Assembly (NCBI RefSeq): GCF_003999875.1
Contig: NZ_RQVJ01000001.1
Coordinates: forward strand, 248,001-312,000
From: Veillonella sp. 3310
GTDB taxonomy: Bacteria; Bacillota; Negativicutes; Veillonellales; Veillonellaceae
DNA length: 64,000 bases
Reading direction: 5' to 3'
Position numbers and translations under genes: made by a program. Of this stretch, positions 37,991 to 47,193 are shown in pieces. The notes beneath the pieces were generated by a model that saw nothing but the letters and a program-made list of their open reading frames with translations, did not search any database and was not told where the DNA came from. Each line of letters begins with the position of its first letter. The first letter of the stretch is position 1.

Positions 37991-38353
37991 TTATAAATGA
38001 CATGCTTTCATATGCCGTAATTCATGATCTCCTGCTTGAGGCACATATACTTCTATCACATCAAATCGTATAGATTCATACTCTATATCACGAGTTGCCA
38101 AAAACATTGATATAACATGACGTATGTGTTGTTTCTTTTTCCAATGCACCGCCTCGCAGGGCATTCCATAGGTTTGGGTACGTCTCGTTTTCACTTCTAC
38201 TACAATAAGTATATTTTCTTTTTTAGCGATAATATCTACTTCACCAAATCGATAGCGTACATTTCGTTCCAATACATCATAGCCTTGATCTTTCAAATAA
38301 TTTGTAGCTAGGTCTTCTCCGTATCTTCCTAATTCAATGTGGTTCATAGGCAC
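37991..38353 (-). CDS. YraN (UPF0102) nuclease-fold protein
   Basis: A 120-residue restriction-endonuclease-like protein with the core RFGEVDIIAKKENILIVVEVKTRRT (about 33-57). This holds the Asp and the E-x-K catalytic pattern. GRYGEDLATNYLKDQGY at the N-terminus is the other signature. Function is unsettled, although linkage to rnhB, yifB and dprA is conserved and suggests DNA repair or uptake. AGGAGG precedes the ATG. Confidence 0.88.
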   Translation of the reverse strand: MPMNHIELGRYGEDLATNYLKDQGYDVLERNVRYRFGEVDIIAKKENILIVVEVKTRRTQTYGMPCEAVHWKKKQHIRHVISMFLATRDIEYESIRFDVIEVYVPQAGDHELRHMKACHL

Positions 38354-38464
38354 CTCCTTAGTTCTAGATTACTTTCATTATGAAAGAATGTAAACGGGGC
38401 ACCCCACACTGTTAGGAGTGTACTCCTCTAAGAGTGTTATAATCCATATACAATTATCGATATA

Positions 38465-38504
38465 CAAAAAGCATTCTCATAGAATCATCTATAAGAACGC
38501 TTTT
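38465..38504 (-). terminator. Terminator after rnhB
   Basis: A long stem (about 38467-38483 with 38488-38504, loop ATCA, two mismatches) is followed on the minus strand by TTTTTG. Between it and yraN, 38407-38437 holds an imperfect palindrome centred on AGGAGTGTACTCCT, and 38397-38406 reads GGGGCACCCC. Either could be part of the yraN leader. Confidence 0.7.
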
Positions 38505-38591
38505 ATAAAACAATATACTATTATTTATCACCAATAGAGATGACAGATAAGATATTACCTGTAAGCCTATACTAGGCTAATACTCTACAGT

Positions 38592-39398
38592 TTATATTTC
38601 TTCCACAGGCTTACCTGCTACAATGGATTTTATAGGTTCAAAACTATGCCGATGCAATGGAGTAATGCCTAAGTCTTTGATAGCCTGCTTGTGTACATCT
38701 GTATAATATCCTTTATGAATAGCAAAACCAAAACCTGGATACTCTTCTTCCATAGATTCCATGAAGCGGTCCCGCGTTACCTTCGCTATAATGGAGGCGG
38801 CGGCAATAGACGCACTTTTCGAATCCCCTTTTATCAAAGATTCTACTGGTACCTTTAAATCTGGTAATTTCATGGCATCCGACAAGACAGCTTCTGCCTG
38901 TACTGGCAAATGGCGTATGGCTTCATACATAGCTTGTCGCGTAGCTTCATAAATATTGAGTGTATCAATGACTTCCGCCTCATAAGACACACAGTGTACA
39001 GCTACTGCCACTTCCATGATTTGATCAAATAAGGCATCCCGCTTTTCTGGTGTTAGTTTTTTAGAATCATTCAAACCTACTAACTTGCAATGAGGTGGTA
39101 AAATAACAGCTGCTACCGTGACTGGGCCTGCAATCGGGCCTCTGCCCACTTCATCAACGCCAGCTACTAAGAATTTTCCTTCTTCATAGAAGCTATCTTC
39201 ATAGGCATACATGGCTTCTAACCGTTGTTGCTCTTCTAAGACCTTTTTCTGCTTTCGTAAATACACACCCGCTGCGTTCTTAACGGATTCACGAGGATCT
39301 TCTAATGCCCATTGCACATAGTCAAAAGGACATTCCCCTTGCAACAGTTCCTTAATTTCTTTTACTTTCAGCTGGTGAAAGTCATTCTTCGTCAACAT
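38592..39398 (-). CDS. rnhB: Ribonuclease HII
   Basis: Cuts RNA in RNA-DNA hybrids and at misincorporated ribonucleotides. From the ATG at 39398 it has 268 residues. The catalytic GVDEVGRGPIAGPV begins near 76, followed by LNDSKKLTPEKRDALF, DAMKLPD and KGDSKSASIAAASIIAKVTRD. A helical N-terminal extension of about 70 residues is usual in Firmicutes. The start has GAGGAG at good spacing and overlaps rbgA by 17 bases; the longest frame would overlap 44. Confidence 0.95.
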   Translation of the reverse strand: MLTKNDFHQLKVKEIKELLQGECPFDYVQWALEDPRESVKNAAGVYLRKQKKVLEEQQRLEAMYAYEDSFYEEGKFLVAGVDEVGRGPIAGPVTVAAVILPPHCKLVGLNDSKKLTPEKRDALFDQIMEVAVAVHCVSYEAEVIDTLNIYEATRQAMYEAIRHLPVQAEAVLSDAMKLPDLKVPVESLIKGDSKSASIAAASIIAKVTRDRFMESMEEEYPGFGFAIHKGYYTDVHKQAIKDLGITPLHRHSFEPIKSIVAGKPVEEI

Positions 39399-40275
39399 AG
39401 TACGGCTCCTCATCGACGCCATCAAAAGTAATGTATCCCAATTTATTATTGCGGTAATCAGTTAAAATCACACGACGTACCTTATCATAATCTACGATGC
39501 CACCGCTTACTAAACAACCACGGCGACGACCGATAGCCTCTAACATAGTATCTACAGATGTGCGTTCTTCTTCCGTCAATTTATAGCGTTCATGCAGTAA
39601 CGTCGGTTCATGCTCTTCTAAATATGCCAAGAGCTGCTTAATAACAGAATCTAAATCATACACATCATCAGAAATCGCCCCGGTCATCGCTAACCGTGCG
39701 GCCGCTCGCTGGTCTTCAAACTTAGGCCACAACACACCTGGCGTATCTAACAGTTCTAAATTCTTACCTACCTTAACCCATTGTTGACCCCGTGTATGAC
39801 CCGGTTTATTGGCAGTTCGTGTCGCTGCAGATCCAGCTAATTTATTGATTAATGTGGATTTGCCTACATTGGGAATACCTAAAATCATAGTGCGCACGGT
39901 GCGACCTTTGATACCTTTTTTTAGCCAACGATCGATGATGGGCTGTGCTAAGGATTCTACAGTTTTCACCAACTGTTTATTACCTTTCCCATTTTTGGAA
40001 TCAATAGCTATGGCATGAATACCTTCGTTTTTGAAAAATTCAATCCATTCTTTTGTAGCTTTTGGATTCGCCAAATCACATTTATTTAAAATCACTACAT
40101 GTGGCTTATCGCCGATCAATTCACGAATCACTGGGTTAGCACTACTCCGAGGAATACGTGCATCTAGTAATTCGATAACCACATCTACTTTCTTTTTATG
40201 TTCCGTAATCATGCGAGTGGCTTTCGCCATATGGCCTGGAAACCACTGTACGACTGGAAAAATTTCTTGACTCAT
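39382..40275 (-). CDS. rbgA: Ribosome biogenesis GTPase RbgA (YlqF)
   Basis: A circularly permuted GTPase needed for late 50S assembly. A 297-residue protein in which the G4 motif NKCD (about 60) precedes the G1 loop GIPNVGKST (about 131-139) and the G3 motif DTPG (about 173), as in YlqF. The C-terminal domain is RNA-binding. It follows rplS and precedes rnhB, the standard Firmicute order. AGGTG precedes the ATG. Confidence 0.95.
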   Translation of the reverse strand: MSQEIFPVVQWFPGHMAKATRMITEHKKKVDVVIELLDARIPRSSANPVIRELIGDKPHVVILNKCDLANPKATKEWIEFFKNEGIHAIAIDSKNGKGNKQLVKTVESLAQPIIDRWLKKGIKGRTVRTMILGIPNVGKSTLINKLAGSAATRTANKPGHTRGQQWVKVGKNLELLDTPGVLWPKFEDQRAAARLAMTGAISDDVYDLDSVIKQLLAYLEEHEPTLLHERYKLTEEERTSVDTMLEAIGRRRGCLVSGGIVDYDKVRRVILTDYRNNKLGYITFDGVDEEPYYVDEE

Positions 40276-40319
40276 ATTTCACCTATACGTCTATTATCTA
40301 TATCATATACTTATGGAAA

Positions 40320-40362
40320 TAAAAAAAGGCTAGCCATAGACTTACGTCTCATGGCTAACCCT
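40320..40362 (-). terminator. Terminator after rplS
   Basis: GGCTAGCCATAGAC (40328-40341) pairs with GTCTCATGGCTAACC (40346-40360) with one bulge, and a seven-base T-run follows on the minus strand. It lies between rplS and rbgA and should limit read-through. Confidence 0.85.
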
Positions 40363-40368
40363 TTTAAA

Positions 40369-40710
40369 TTAGCGTTTTTCGCGAATACGAGCAGCTTTAC
40401 CAGTAAGGCTACGTAAGTAGTACAATTTAGCACGACGAACGATACCGCGACGAGTTACTTCGATTTTTGCTAGACGTGGGCTGTGAAGTGGGAATACACG
40501 TTCAACACCAACGCCAGAAGCGATACGACGAACTGTGAAAGTTTCACGAACGGAACCACCTTGACGGTTGATTACCAAACCTTCGAAAACCTGAATACGT
40601 TCACGGCTACCTTCCACAACTTTTACGTGTACTTTTACAGTATCACCAGCGCGGAACTCAGGAATGTCAGAGCGAAGCTGTTCTTTTTCTAATACATCAA
40701 TAATATTCAC
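40369..40710 (-). CDS. rplS: 50S ribosomal protein L19
   Basis: A 113-residue protein at the 30S-50S interface. It has the signatures [20 protein letters not shown] (about 19-38), [12 protein letters not shown] and ARIREKR at the end. The start is GTG at 40708-40710 behind AGGAGG. A promoter with TTGCAT and TAGAAT (18-base spacer) lies roughly 80-110 bases upstream, leaving a leader of about 75 bases. An L19-type leader is possible but I could not confirm one. Confidence 0.96.
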   Translation of the reverse strand: MNIIDVLEKEQLRSDIPEFRAGDTVKVHVKVVEGSRERIQVFEGLVINRQGGSVRETFTVRRIASGVGVERVFPLHSPRLAKIEVTRRGIVRRAKLYYLRSLTGKAARIREKR

Positions 40711-40837
40711 GATTTTTTCCTCCTATTTTGCAGACGTTCGTTACTTACACCTTATAAGCAGAGGACCATCTCAAATTAACAGTATTATTCTATCACAAAA
40801 GAAAGTTTTTATGCAAGCATAAAAATTAAAATTTATC

Positions 40838-41731
40838 CTATTTTCCCTCCACATATTGACGTAATCGTTCGATACGTTTTTCTGTAGCTGGATGTGTGCT
40901 ATAGAGTTTGCTCATGAGCCCACTTTCACCAGTTTCAACTGTATAGTTGCGTAAGGTAATCAATGCATTATGGAGTTCAGCACCTAAGCCGATTTCATAA
41001 GCATATTTATCAGCTCGGTACTCCGCACGTCTACCTGTGAATAAGTCAATAATAACCAAAGGCGCCTTAATGACCCACTGCATAAATAGAATTTGTAAAA
41101 CTACGAGAAGATAAAAAATCTGTACAATGAACGTAATCACTGGTAGTCGTAAATATTGAATCCATAATATAACGCGCGCAAAGAGTTCATATACACGAAT
41201 GCACATTTGTCCCAAATAGTTCATATAGAAGCAAGAGAATCCATAGGCTCCATCTTTATGATGAATATGCCCCATTTCGTGAGCCACTATACCTAGTAAT
41301 TCGTCATATGGCAGCTGTATAATAGCTCCCGTATTGAGACAAATTCGATTATGTCCCATTGCAAAGGCGTTGATGGAATCATCATTTTTGATAAACCAAT
41401 CGAATTGCGACATATCGATGCCCGTATGGTTTTGTATATCCTTCTGAATCATCTGTAGAATCTCTACCTCTTGCCCTATTGGTCGACGCCCCCCATAGAG
41501 CCACATGGTAATGCGATGAAACCAAGGAATTTGCGCTAGTGCCGCCACAAGTAACACAGAGGTACCTGCTACGGCATAGCTAATATTTTCCAGATTAATA
41601 CGCACATGAAAGAGGTCCATCGCTTTCATCAAAAACGGATGATCAATAGGCCCAAAGATAACCTGGTACATATACACAATACTGCCAATGATGAATAGAT
41701 TGGCAAAAAATGTTAGTACTGTAACAATCAT
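40838..41731 (-). CDS. M48 family membrane zinc metalloprotease
   Basis: A 297-residue HtpX-like protease. Two N-terminal membrane segments (about 5-25, 50-70) and two more near 180-225 flank the active site. The zinc motif HEMGHIHH (about 151-158) and the downstream Glu in RRAEYRADKYA (about 230) are intact. It probably degrades membrane or misfolded envelope proteins. It begins six bases after glyS. This odd pairing with glycyl-tRNA synthetase probably reflects operon read-through. Confidence 0.85.
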   Translation of the reverse strand: MIVTVLTFFANLFIIGSIVYMYQVIFGPIDHPFLMKAMDLFHVRINLENISYAVAGTSVLLVAALAQIPWFHRITMWLYGGRRPIGQEVEILQMIQKDIQNHTGIDMSQFDWFIKNDDSINAFAMGHNRICLNTGAIIQLPYDELLGIVAHEMGHIHHKDGAYGFSCFYMNYLGQMCIRVYELFARVILWIQYLRLPVITFIVQIFYLLVVLQILFMQWVIKAPLVIIDLFTGRRAEYRADKYAYEIGLGAELHNALITLRNYTVETGESGLMSKLYSTHPATEKRIERLRQYVEGK

Positions 41732-41737
41732 ATGACC

Positions 41738-43771
41738 CTACTTCAATTTACCCAAGTTACTTACTTCATAAGTCATACGCAATAATTGAAGACGATTTTG
41801 TTTTACAGCTTCATCTTTATCCATAACCATAACATGCTCAAAGAATGTTTCAATATAAGGGACCAAAGATTCTGCCAAGCTTACAGCTTTCACATAGTCT
41901 CCAGCTTCTAGGGCATTGCGATTCGTTGTATACACAGGTAATGCCGCTTTGTACAAGGCTTGTTCAGAATCTTCTTTCAATAAGGATTCGTCAACGCCTG
42001 TGAAAGTCACGTCTTTTACCATATTGAAAATACGTGTGTAGGCTTGCATTAATAGTTCGTTTTCATCCAAACGGTTAGCTGTTAAGGCTTGTCCCAACCC
42101 TTCTGCCAGTGCTACAGTCACAGTCTCTTGGCTCAATACGATATCTACCACTTGGTATGGCATACCTTGTTCTAACAAGATATTTTTCAAGCGAAGAATA
42201 AAGAAGTTTTCTAATTGACCTAGTAATTCTTCTTGTTTTTCACTAGACACACCCAATAATTCCATCGCTTTTACCCAAATTGGACGCATGGATAAGGACC
42301 ATTTGCTATCCATCAAGATGTTGATAATACCAATGGTTTGACGGCGCAATGCATATGGATCTTGAGAACCTGTTGGAATTAAACCACGGCTGAAAGTAGC
42401 TACAATCGTATCTACCTTGTCAACGATACTCAAAATACGGCCTGCATCGGTAGCTGGTAAAATATCCCCTGCAAAACGAGGTAAGTATTGTTCAAAAATT
42501 GCTTGTCCTACGGCTGGTGTTTCGCCATCTAGTAAAGCATATTCTTTACCCATAATACCTTGTAATTCAGTAAATTCGCTGACCATGCCTGTAGTTAAGT
42601 CTGTTTTAGCAAGATGTGTAGCACGTTCTAAGGTAGCTGTATCTGCAAAGCCTACTTCTTTTGCTAAGGCAGCACCTAATGTTAATAGACGTTCTGTTTT
42701 ATCTTTCAAATTGCCCAACCCTTCTTGGAAGACAATTTTTGTCAATGCTTCATAACGACCTGCTAATGGGGTTTTACGGTCTTCATTAAAGAAGAATTTC
42801 GCATCATCTAAACGAGCACGAAGCACACGTTCATTACCAGCTGCCACAACTTCTAAGGATTTGCTATCCCCATTGCGAACTGTCAAGAACATAGGAAGCA
42901 ATTTTCCTTTGCCATCCACCATTGGGAAGTAACGTTGATGGTCTTTCATTGGTGTGATGATGCAATCAGATGGCAACGCTAAATAGCTTTCATCAAAGGT
43001 ACCACAAAGAGCCGTTGGATATTCTACTAAGAACGTAACTTCGTCCAACAAACCTTCGTCCCACACCACAGTAGCACCTTTCGTAGCTGCTAGTTCTGTT
43101 AATTGTTTACGGATTGTTTCACGACGTACGTCTTGGTCGATCATAATGAAGTTCTTAGTTAATGTATCTACATAATCTTTTGGTTCAGCTATGGTCAATT
43201 CAGATTCGCCAAGGAAACGATGTCCACGGCTCACGTTCGTGCTTGTTACATTGGCAAATGTCACTGGTACCACGTCTTGACCGAACAACGCCACCAACCA
43301 ACGTACGGGACGTACAAAACGTTCTTCTAAATCGCCCCAATGCATAGATTTAGGGAAACTTAATCCTGTAATTAAAGATGGTAATACCTCAGATAAAACT
43401 TCTTTTGTATCTAAACCAGCTGTCGTTGTATCAGCAAAGATGTAACCATCTACTACTTTCAATTCAGATACATCTAATCCTTTACCTCGAGCAAAACCGA
43501 TGGCTGCTTTTGTAGGGTTACCGTCTCCATCATAGGCGATAGATACAGATGGACCTTTGTGAGTTTCATGAACATCTTCACCACGTTCTGCTACATCATT
43601 GATCAACAAAGCTACACGACGAGGTGTGGCGTATACTTTTACAGCGCCATGTGGAATATGACGCTCTGCCAAAGCAGCTGTCGCCAATTCACCTAATTGT
43701 TTGATAATATTTGGCAAAAATCCTGCAGGAATTTCTTCTGCCCCAATTTCAAAGAGTAAATCCTTAGCCAT
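41738..43771 (-). CDS. glyS: Glycyl-tRNA synthetase beta subunit
   Basis: A 677-residue subunit of the bacterial alpha2-beta2 enzyme. It provides tRNA recognition and an HD-like domain. The start MAKDLLFEIGAEEIPAGFLP is diagnostic, with FPKSMHWGDLEERFVRPVRW near 140 and RVLRARLDDAKFFFNEDRK near 330. One base separates it from glyQ, and AAGGAG precedes the ATG. It is expressed under the glycine T-box. Confidence 0.96.
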   Translation of the reverse strand: MAKDLLFEIGAEEIPAGFLPNIIKQLGELATAALAERHIPHGAVKVYATPRRVALLINDVAERGEDVHETHKGPSVSIAYDGDGNPTKAAIGFARGKGLDVSELKVVDGYIFADTTTAGLDTKEVLSEVLPSLITGLSFPKSMHWGDLEERFVRPVRWLVALFGQDVVPVTFANVTSTNVSRGHRFLGESELTIAEPKDYVDTLTKNFIMIDQDVRRETIRKQLTELAATKGATVVWDEGLLDEVTFLVEYPTALCGTFDESYLALPSDCIITPMKDHQRYFPMVDGKGKLLPMFLTVRNGDSKSLEVVAAGNERVLRARLDDAKFFFNEDRKTPLAGRYEALTKIVFQEGLGNLKDKTERLLTLGAALAKEVGFADTATLERATHLAKTDLTTGMVSEFTELQGIMGKEYALLDGETPAVGQAIFEQYLPRFAGDILPATDAGRILSIVDKVDTIVATFSRGLIPTGSQDPYALRRQTIGIINILMDSKWSLSMRPIWVKAMELLGVSSEKQEELLGQLENFFILRLKNILLEQGMPYQVVDIVLSQETVTVALAEGLGQALTANRLDENELLMQAYTRIFNMVKDVTFTGVDESLLKEDSEQALYKAALPVYTTNRNALEAGDYVKAVSLAESLVPYIETFFEHVMVMDKDEAVKQNRLQLLRMTYEVSNLGKLK

Positions 43772-43772
43772 C

Positions 43773-44648
43773 TTATTTATCTCCTTTCAACAATGGGAAA
43801 CCAAGTTCTTCTCGTTTCGCCAAATAGTTTTGCGCACAAATACGAGCCATGTTACGAACACGACCGATGAAAGCTGTTCTTTCAGAAATAGAAATCGCAC
43901 CACGCGCATCTAACAAGTTAAATGTGTGAGAACATTTCAACACATAATCGTAAGCCGGCAACACAAAGCCTAATTGACATACTCGTGTAGCCTCTGCTTC
44001 GTACATGTCGAACAATTTGAACAACATATCTGTATCGGCTAATTCAAAGCTGTATGTAGATTGTTCTACTTCGTTCGCATGCCATACATCACCATAGGTA
44101 TACTGTTCGTTCCATTGTAAGTCATACACATTTTCTACGCCTTGAATGTACATAGCTAACCGCTCTAAACCGTATGTAATTTCAACAGATACTGGTTTTA
44201 CATCGATGGAGCCCACTTGTTGGAAATAGGTAAATTGCGTTACTTCCATGCCGTCTAACCAAACTTCCCAACCAAGACCCCAAGCGCCTAATGTTGGAGA
44301 TTCCCAGTTATCTTCTACAAAACGGATATCGTGATCTTCTGCATGAATACCAAGAGCTGCCAAACTTTGTAGGTATAATTCTTGAATATTGTCTGGAGAT
44401 GGTTTGATGATAACTTGGAATTGATGATGTTGGAACAAACGGTTTGGATTGTCACCATAGCGACCGTCTGCTGGACGACGGGATGGCTCTACATAGCATA
44501 CAGACCAAGGTTCAGGCCCTAAAGCATGTAAGAAGGTAGCTGGGTTCATAGTACCCGCCCCTTTTTCAATGTCATATGGTTGTTGCAAAATGCAACCTTG
44601 TTCACCCCAGAAATTTTGGAGTGTAAAAATCATCTCTTGAAATGTCAT
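43773..44648 (-). CDS. glyQ: Glycyl-tRNA synthetase alpha subunit
   Basis: A 291-residue class II catalytic subunit that activates glycine. Signatures include [21 protein letters not shown] (in part), [17 protein letters not shown] and [20 protein letters not shown]. The ATG at 44648 lies seven bases from AGGAGG. An ATG two codons earlier is only one base away and is disfavoured. It is the first gene after the T-box. Confidence 0.96.
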   Translation of the reverse strand: MTFQEMIFTLQNFWGEQGCILQQPYDIEKGAGTMNPATFLHALGPEPWSVCYVEPSRRPADGRYGDNPNRLFQHHQFQVIIKPSPDNIQELYLQSLAALGIHAEDHDIRFVEDNWESPTLGAWGLGWEVWLDGMEVTQFTYFQQVGSIDVKPVSVEITYGLERLAMYIQGVENVYDLQWNEQYTYGDVWHANEVEQSTYSFELADTDMLFKLFDMYEAEATRVCQLGFVLPAYDYVLKCSHTFNLLDARGAISISERTAFIGRVRNMARICAQNYLAKREELGFPLLKGDK

Positions 44649-44678
44649 TTCCATTCCTCCTTATGTTTTACAGGGAAT

Positions 44679-44905
44679 AAAAAAAGTCCCTGCAACGAAA
44701 ATCGCTACAGGGACGAGATATACCCGCGGTTCCACCCTAATTGGCTAATGCCCTCTTTTAAAAAATAGCCTTTACTAATTGTCCATACCTAGTATTGTAC
44801 AACGTTCCTGCTCATGCTCCACAGCGCCTTCTACTCCATTGTGAGCTTTCACCATCCTCACTCGCTAAAGGGAGTATACTCCTCTGCTTCATCGCCTACG
44901 TATAT
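44679..44905 (-). ncRNA. Glycine T-box leader
   Basis: Read on the minus strand, a stem I region contains the specifier GGC at 44826-44828 (context GAAGGCGCTG). The T-box GGTGGAACCGCGG follows (44724-44736), whose UGGA bulge would pair with the uncharged tRNA-Gly end. A terminator hairpin at about 44683-44714 then precedes a T-run. Uncharged tRNA-Gly should allow read-through into glyQ-glyS. Confidence 0.93.
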
Positions 44906-44910
44906 ATACT

Positions 44911-44939
44911 ATTGTATGGATAAAAGTGGTTAGTGTCAA
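44911..44939 (-). promoter_or_regulatory. Promoter of the glyQ-glyS operon
   Basis: TTGACA (44934-44939) and TACAAT (44911-44916) on the minus strand have a 17-base spacer, directly ahead of the T-box. Confidence 0.82.
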
Positions 44940-45025
44940 GGTGTATCCATCTAATCGACGAGATAAATTCTTAATTGCTTTTACTGTACCCCTATTCTAA
45001 ATAGTGCTGTAAAATGTTCAATATA

Positions 45026-45709
45026 TTATTTTTCCAAGAACATCTTACACCATTCCATGTTCTCTATCCACATGGCCGTTTCATACTCGATATCTTCCAT
45101 TTCCGTAATAGCAGAGATGACCGCAATACCGTCTACTGGTTCCGCTAAGACATCATCAAAGTTATCTCGATTAATGCCACCAATAGCCACCATGGGAATA
45201 GTTGGATTATGAGCACGTAAAGCTAAAATTAATTCTGGTCCTCGTACAGTTTTGGCATCTTTTTTTGTGCTTGTCGCATACATAGGGCCTACACCGATGT
45301 AATCCACATAGTCTAGCTTCGTATGTTCTAACTCTTCCACAGAATTAATAGACGTACCTACAAGAGTATATGGTAAACGTTTGCGCACTTCTTCAAGGTC
45401 CATATCATCTTGTCCTACATGAACACCATCAGCACCAATACGTTCTGCTAGTTCCACATCATCATTAACGATGAAAGGCACACCATATTCTTTACAAATG
45501 TGCTGTAACTCTCGTGCCATTTGTTCTTTTTGTTCTCCTACTAGAGCACCTTCCCCTTTTTCACGAAATTGAAAGCACGTAATACCGCCTTTACAAGCTT
45601 CTGTCAACTTTGTATGTATATCCTTAGTATTAGGTGTTCCACAAATGAAATACAAGCCCATCATAGACTGTACCGTTTCTATATCATAGCGTTTCAAAAT
45701 AATCCTCAT
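45026..45709 (-). CDS. thiE: Thiamine-phosphate synthase
   Basis: Joins hydroxymethylpyrimidine diphosphate and thiazole phosphate to thiamine phosphate. About 223-227 residues, a TIM barrel with CFQFREKG (about 45), FIVNDDVELAERIGADGVHVGQDD and YIGVGPMYATSTKKDA with IGGINRDNF. The ATG at 45709 has only a weak site. A TTG four codons later (45697) follows GAGGA at five bases and may be the true start. A TGGTATACT extended -10 at 45742-45750 could give it its own promoter. It is downstream of thiD. Confidence 0.93.
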   Translation of the reverse strand: MRIILKRYDIETVQSMMGLYFICGTPNTKDIHTKLTEACKGGITCFQFREKGEGALVGEQKEQMARELQHICKEYGVPFIVNDDVELAERIGADGVHVGQDDMDLEEVRKRLPYTLVGTSINSVEELEHTKLDYVDYIGVGPMYATSTKKDAKTVRGPELILALRAHNPTIPMVAIGGINRDNFDDVLAEPVDGIAVISAITEMEDIEYETAMWIENMEWCKMFLEK

Positions 45710-45803
45710 TTCTTATATAACAACGATAAAAGATTACCTATAGTATACCACGACATCAAAACTATTCGATATGACTTGCATCATACCTATATAACTGGAC
45801 AGA

Positions 45804-46610
45804 TTATTCTGAATACTCATCCCCATAAGCCATATGGTTCACTGGTCCATTGCCTGTACCCAACCCTGGATTATGTAAGATAGCTAAACGGATATATTCT
45901 TTACCAATGGTGATGGCTTCTTCTAAGGATTTACCTTTTGCTAATTCTGCTGTGATCACCGCCGAGAATGTGCAGCCTGTACCGTGAGTATGTACTGTGT
46001 CGTATTTAGGACTGGTCCAAGACCGGCGCATGGACATAGTATCTTTTGTAAACAAGTAATCTGTCGCTTCATCTCCGATATGACCGCCTTTGATGATGAC
46101 CGCTTGAGGGCCCAATTCTTGTAATATACGAATCCCTGCTGTATGCAAAGCTTCTACCGTATCGATTTTCATATCTGTCAACACTTCCGCTTCACTGCGG
46201 TTGGGCGTAATCAAGGTAGCCTTAGGAATTAATATACTTTGCAAAGCTTTCACAGCCTCATCGGAGATAAGACGGTCTCCACTGGTAGCAATCATCACTG
46301 GGTCTAATACATAAGGTACCTTAGAATCAATATAAGTACCGATGAGTTCCATCATCTCTGCTGTGGCTAACATGCCAGTTTTCACTGCTTCTGGTACGAT
46401 ATCTGTATACACCGATTGCAACTGCGCTTCAATCATAGATAGATCCATATGAGTAATATGCGTAACACCTTTCGTATTTTGCGCCACTACGGATGTAATG
46501 ACAGCCATACCATAGACATGACGACTTTGAAAGCTTTTCAAGTCCGCCATCACCCCTGCACCACCTGTTGGATCTGTTCCTGCAATCGTTAACGCTCTAT
46601 GTAATTTCAT
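45804..46610 (-). CDS. thiD: Hydroxymethylpyrimidine/phosphomethylpyrimidine kinase
   Basis: Phosphorylates hydroxymethylpyrimidine twice for thiamine synthesis. A 268-residue ribokinase-fold enzyme starting MKLHRALTIAGTDPTGGAG. It has VLDPVMIATSG near 110 and the anion-hole motif HGTGCTFSAVI near 212. The ATG at 46610 follows AAAGGAG; the frame extends 26 codons further only through the riboswitch. It is directly controlled by the upstream TPP riboswitch. Confidence 0.95.
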   Translation of the reverse strand: MKLHRALTIAGTDPTGGAGVMADLKSFQSRHVYGMAVITSVVAQNTKGVTHITHMDLSMIEAQLQSVYTDIVPEAVKTGMLATAEMMELIGTYIDSKVPYVLDPVMIATSGDRLISDEAVKALQSILIPKATLITPNRSEAEVLTDMKIDTVEALHTAGIRILQELGPQAVIIKGGHIGDEATDYLFTKDTMSMRRSWTSPKYDTVHTHGTGCTFSAVITAELAKGKSLEEAITIGKEYIRLAILHNPGLGTGNGPVNHMAYGDEYSE

Positions 46611-46632
46611 AGGTATCTCCTTTACTAGTAAC

Positions 46633-46662
46633 AAAAAAGAACCAATCCTTGGGACGGTTCTT
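46633..46662 (-). terminator. TPP riboswitch terminator ahead of thiD
   Basis: AAGAACC (46637-46643) pairs with GGTTCTT (46656-46662) around an inner TCC/GGA, and TTTTTT follows on the minus strand. Confidence 0.82.
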
Positions 46663-46684
46663 GTACAATTCCTAGTATTCGATG

Positions 46685-46770
46685 CCATCCACTTTCCTAC
46701 GCCAGCATTATCTGGTTCAGGTCTAGGGTTTTGATACTCATCAATCTCAGCATAAGCACCCCTAGTGGTT
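46685..46770 (-). ncRNA. TPP riboswitch (thiD side)
   Basis: Minus strand reads ACTAGGGGTGC, then GCTGAGA, then ACCTGAACCAGATAATGC and GGCGTAGGAAAGTGG, the conserved THI-box blocks in order. It should repress thiD (and perhaps thiE) when thiamine diphosphate is plentiful. Confidence 0.95.
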
Positions 46771-46784
46771 CTTGTATTAATTTA

Positions 46785-46813
46785 GTTATAACATGAAATA
46801 GTACTCAATGCAA
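46785..46813 (-). promoter_or_regulatory. Promoter of thiD
   Basis: TTGCAT (46808-46813) and TATAAC (46785-46790) on the minus strand are 17 bases apart, 15 bases before the aptamer. Confidence 0.7.
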
Positions 46814-46926
46814 TACAATAAATACCATCTGAATCATTTTCACTATTAAGATATTTTTTCTCAATATAGATATTCATATAGCCTATGTATTTCATATACT
46901 ACATTAGATTCACCTATACATTCCTA

Positions 46927-46955
46927 TTGACGTAGTATCATTCAATTCGTATAAT
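46927..46955 (+). promoter_or_regulatory. Promoter of cytX
   Basis: TTGACG (46927-46932) and TATAAT (46950-46955) have a 17-base spacer and lie just before the plus-strand TPP aptamer. Confidence 0.82.
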
Positions 46956-46962
46956 ACACCTA

Positions 46963-47048
46963 TAAGGGGTGCTCACTGAAGTGGGCTGAGAAGTCGCTAT
47001 GTGTGACTAACCCATAACCTGATTTGGATAATGCCAACGTAGGGATAT
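46963..47048 (+). ncRNA. TPP riboswitch (cytX side)
   Basis: AGGGGTGCTCACTG, GGGCTGAGA, ACCCATAACCTGATTTGGAT and AATGCCAACGTAGGGA appear in order, the canonical THI-box pattern. It is divergent from the thiD riboswitch. Confidence 0.95.
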
Positions 47049-47136
47049 ACGTATATATTCTTTTGTAGTGCCTATACAAAACATAGTGAACTCTCACTTA
47101 TGGTGTACTTACTATCAGAGAATATATATCATCTAC

Positions 47137-47166
47137 AGGCTAATCGATTCAGATTAGTCTTTTTTC
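47137..47166 (+). terminator. TPP riboswitch terminator ahead of cytX
   Basis: AGGCTAATC (47137-47145) pairs with GATTAGTCT (47152-47160), nine pairs with one G-T, and a T-run follows. Confidence 0.82.
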
Positions 47167-47193
47167 TTCCCACTGGCATGGATAGGAGTATTC

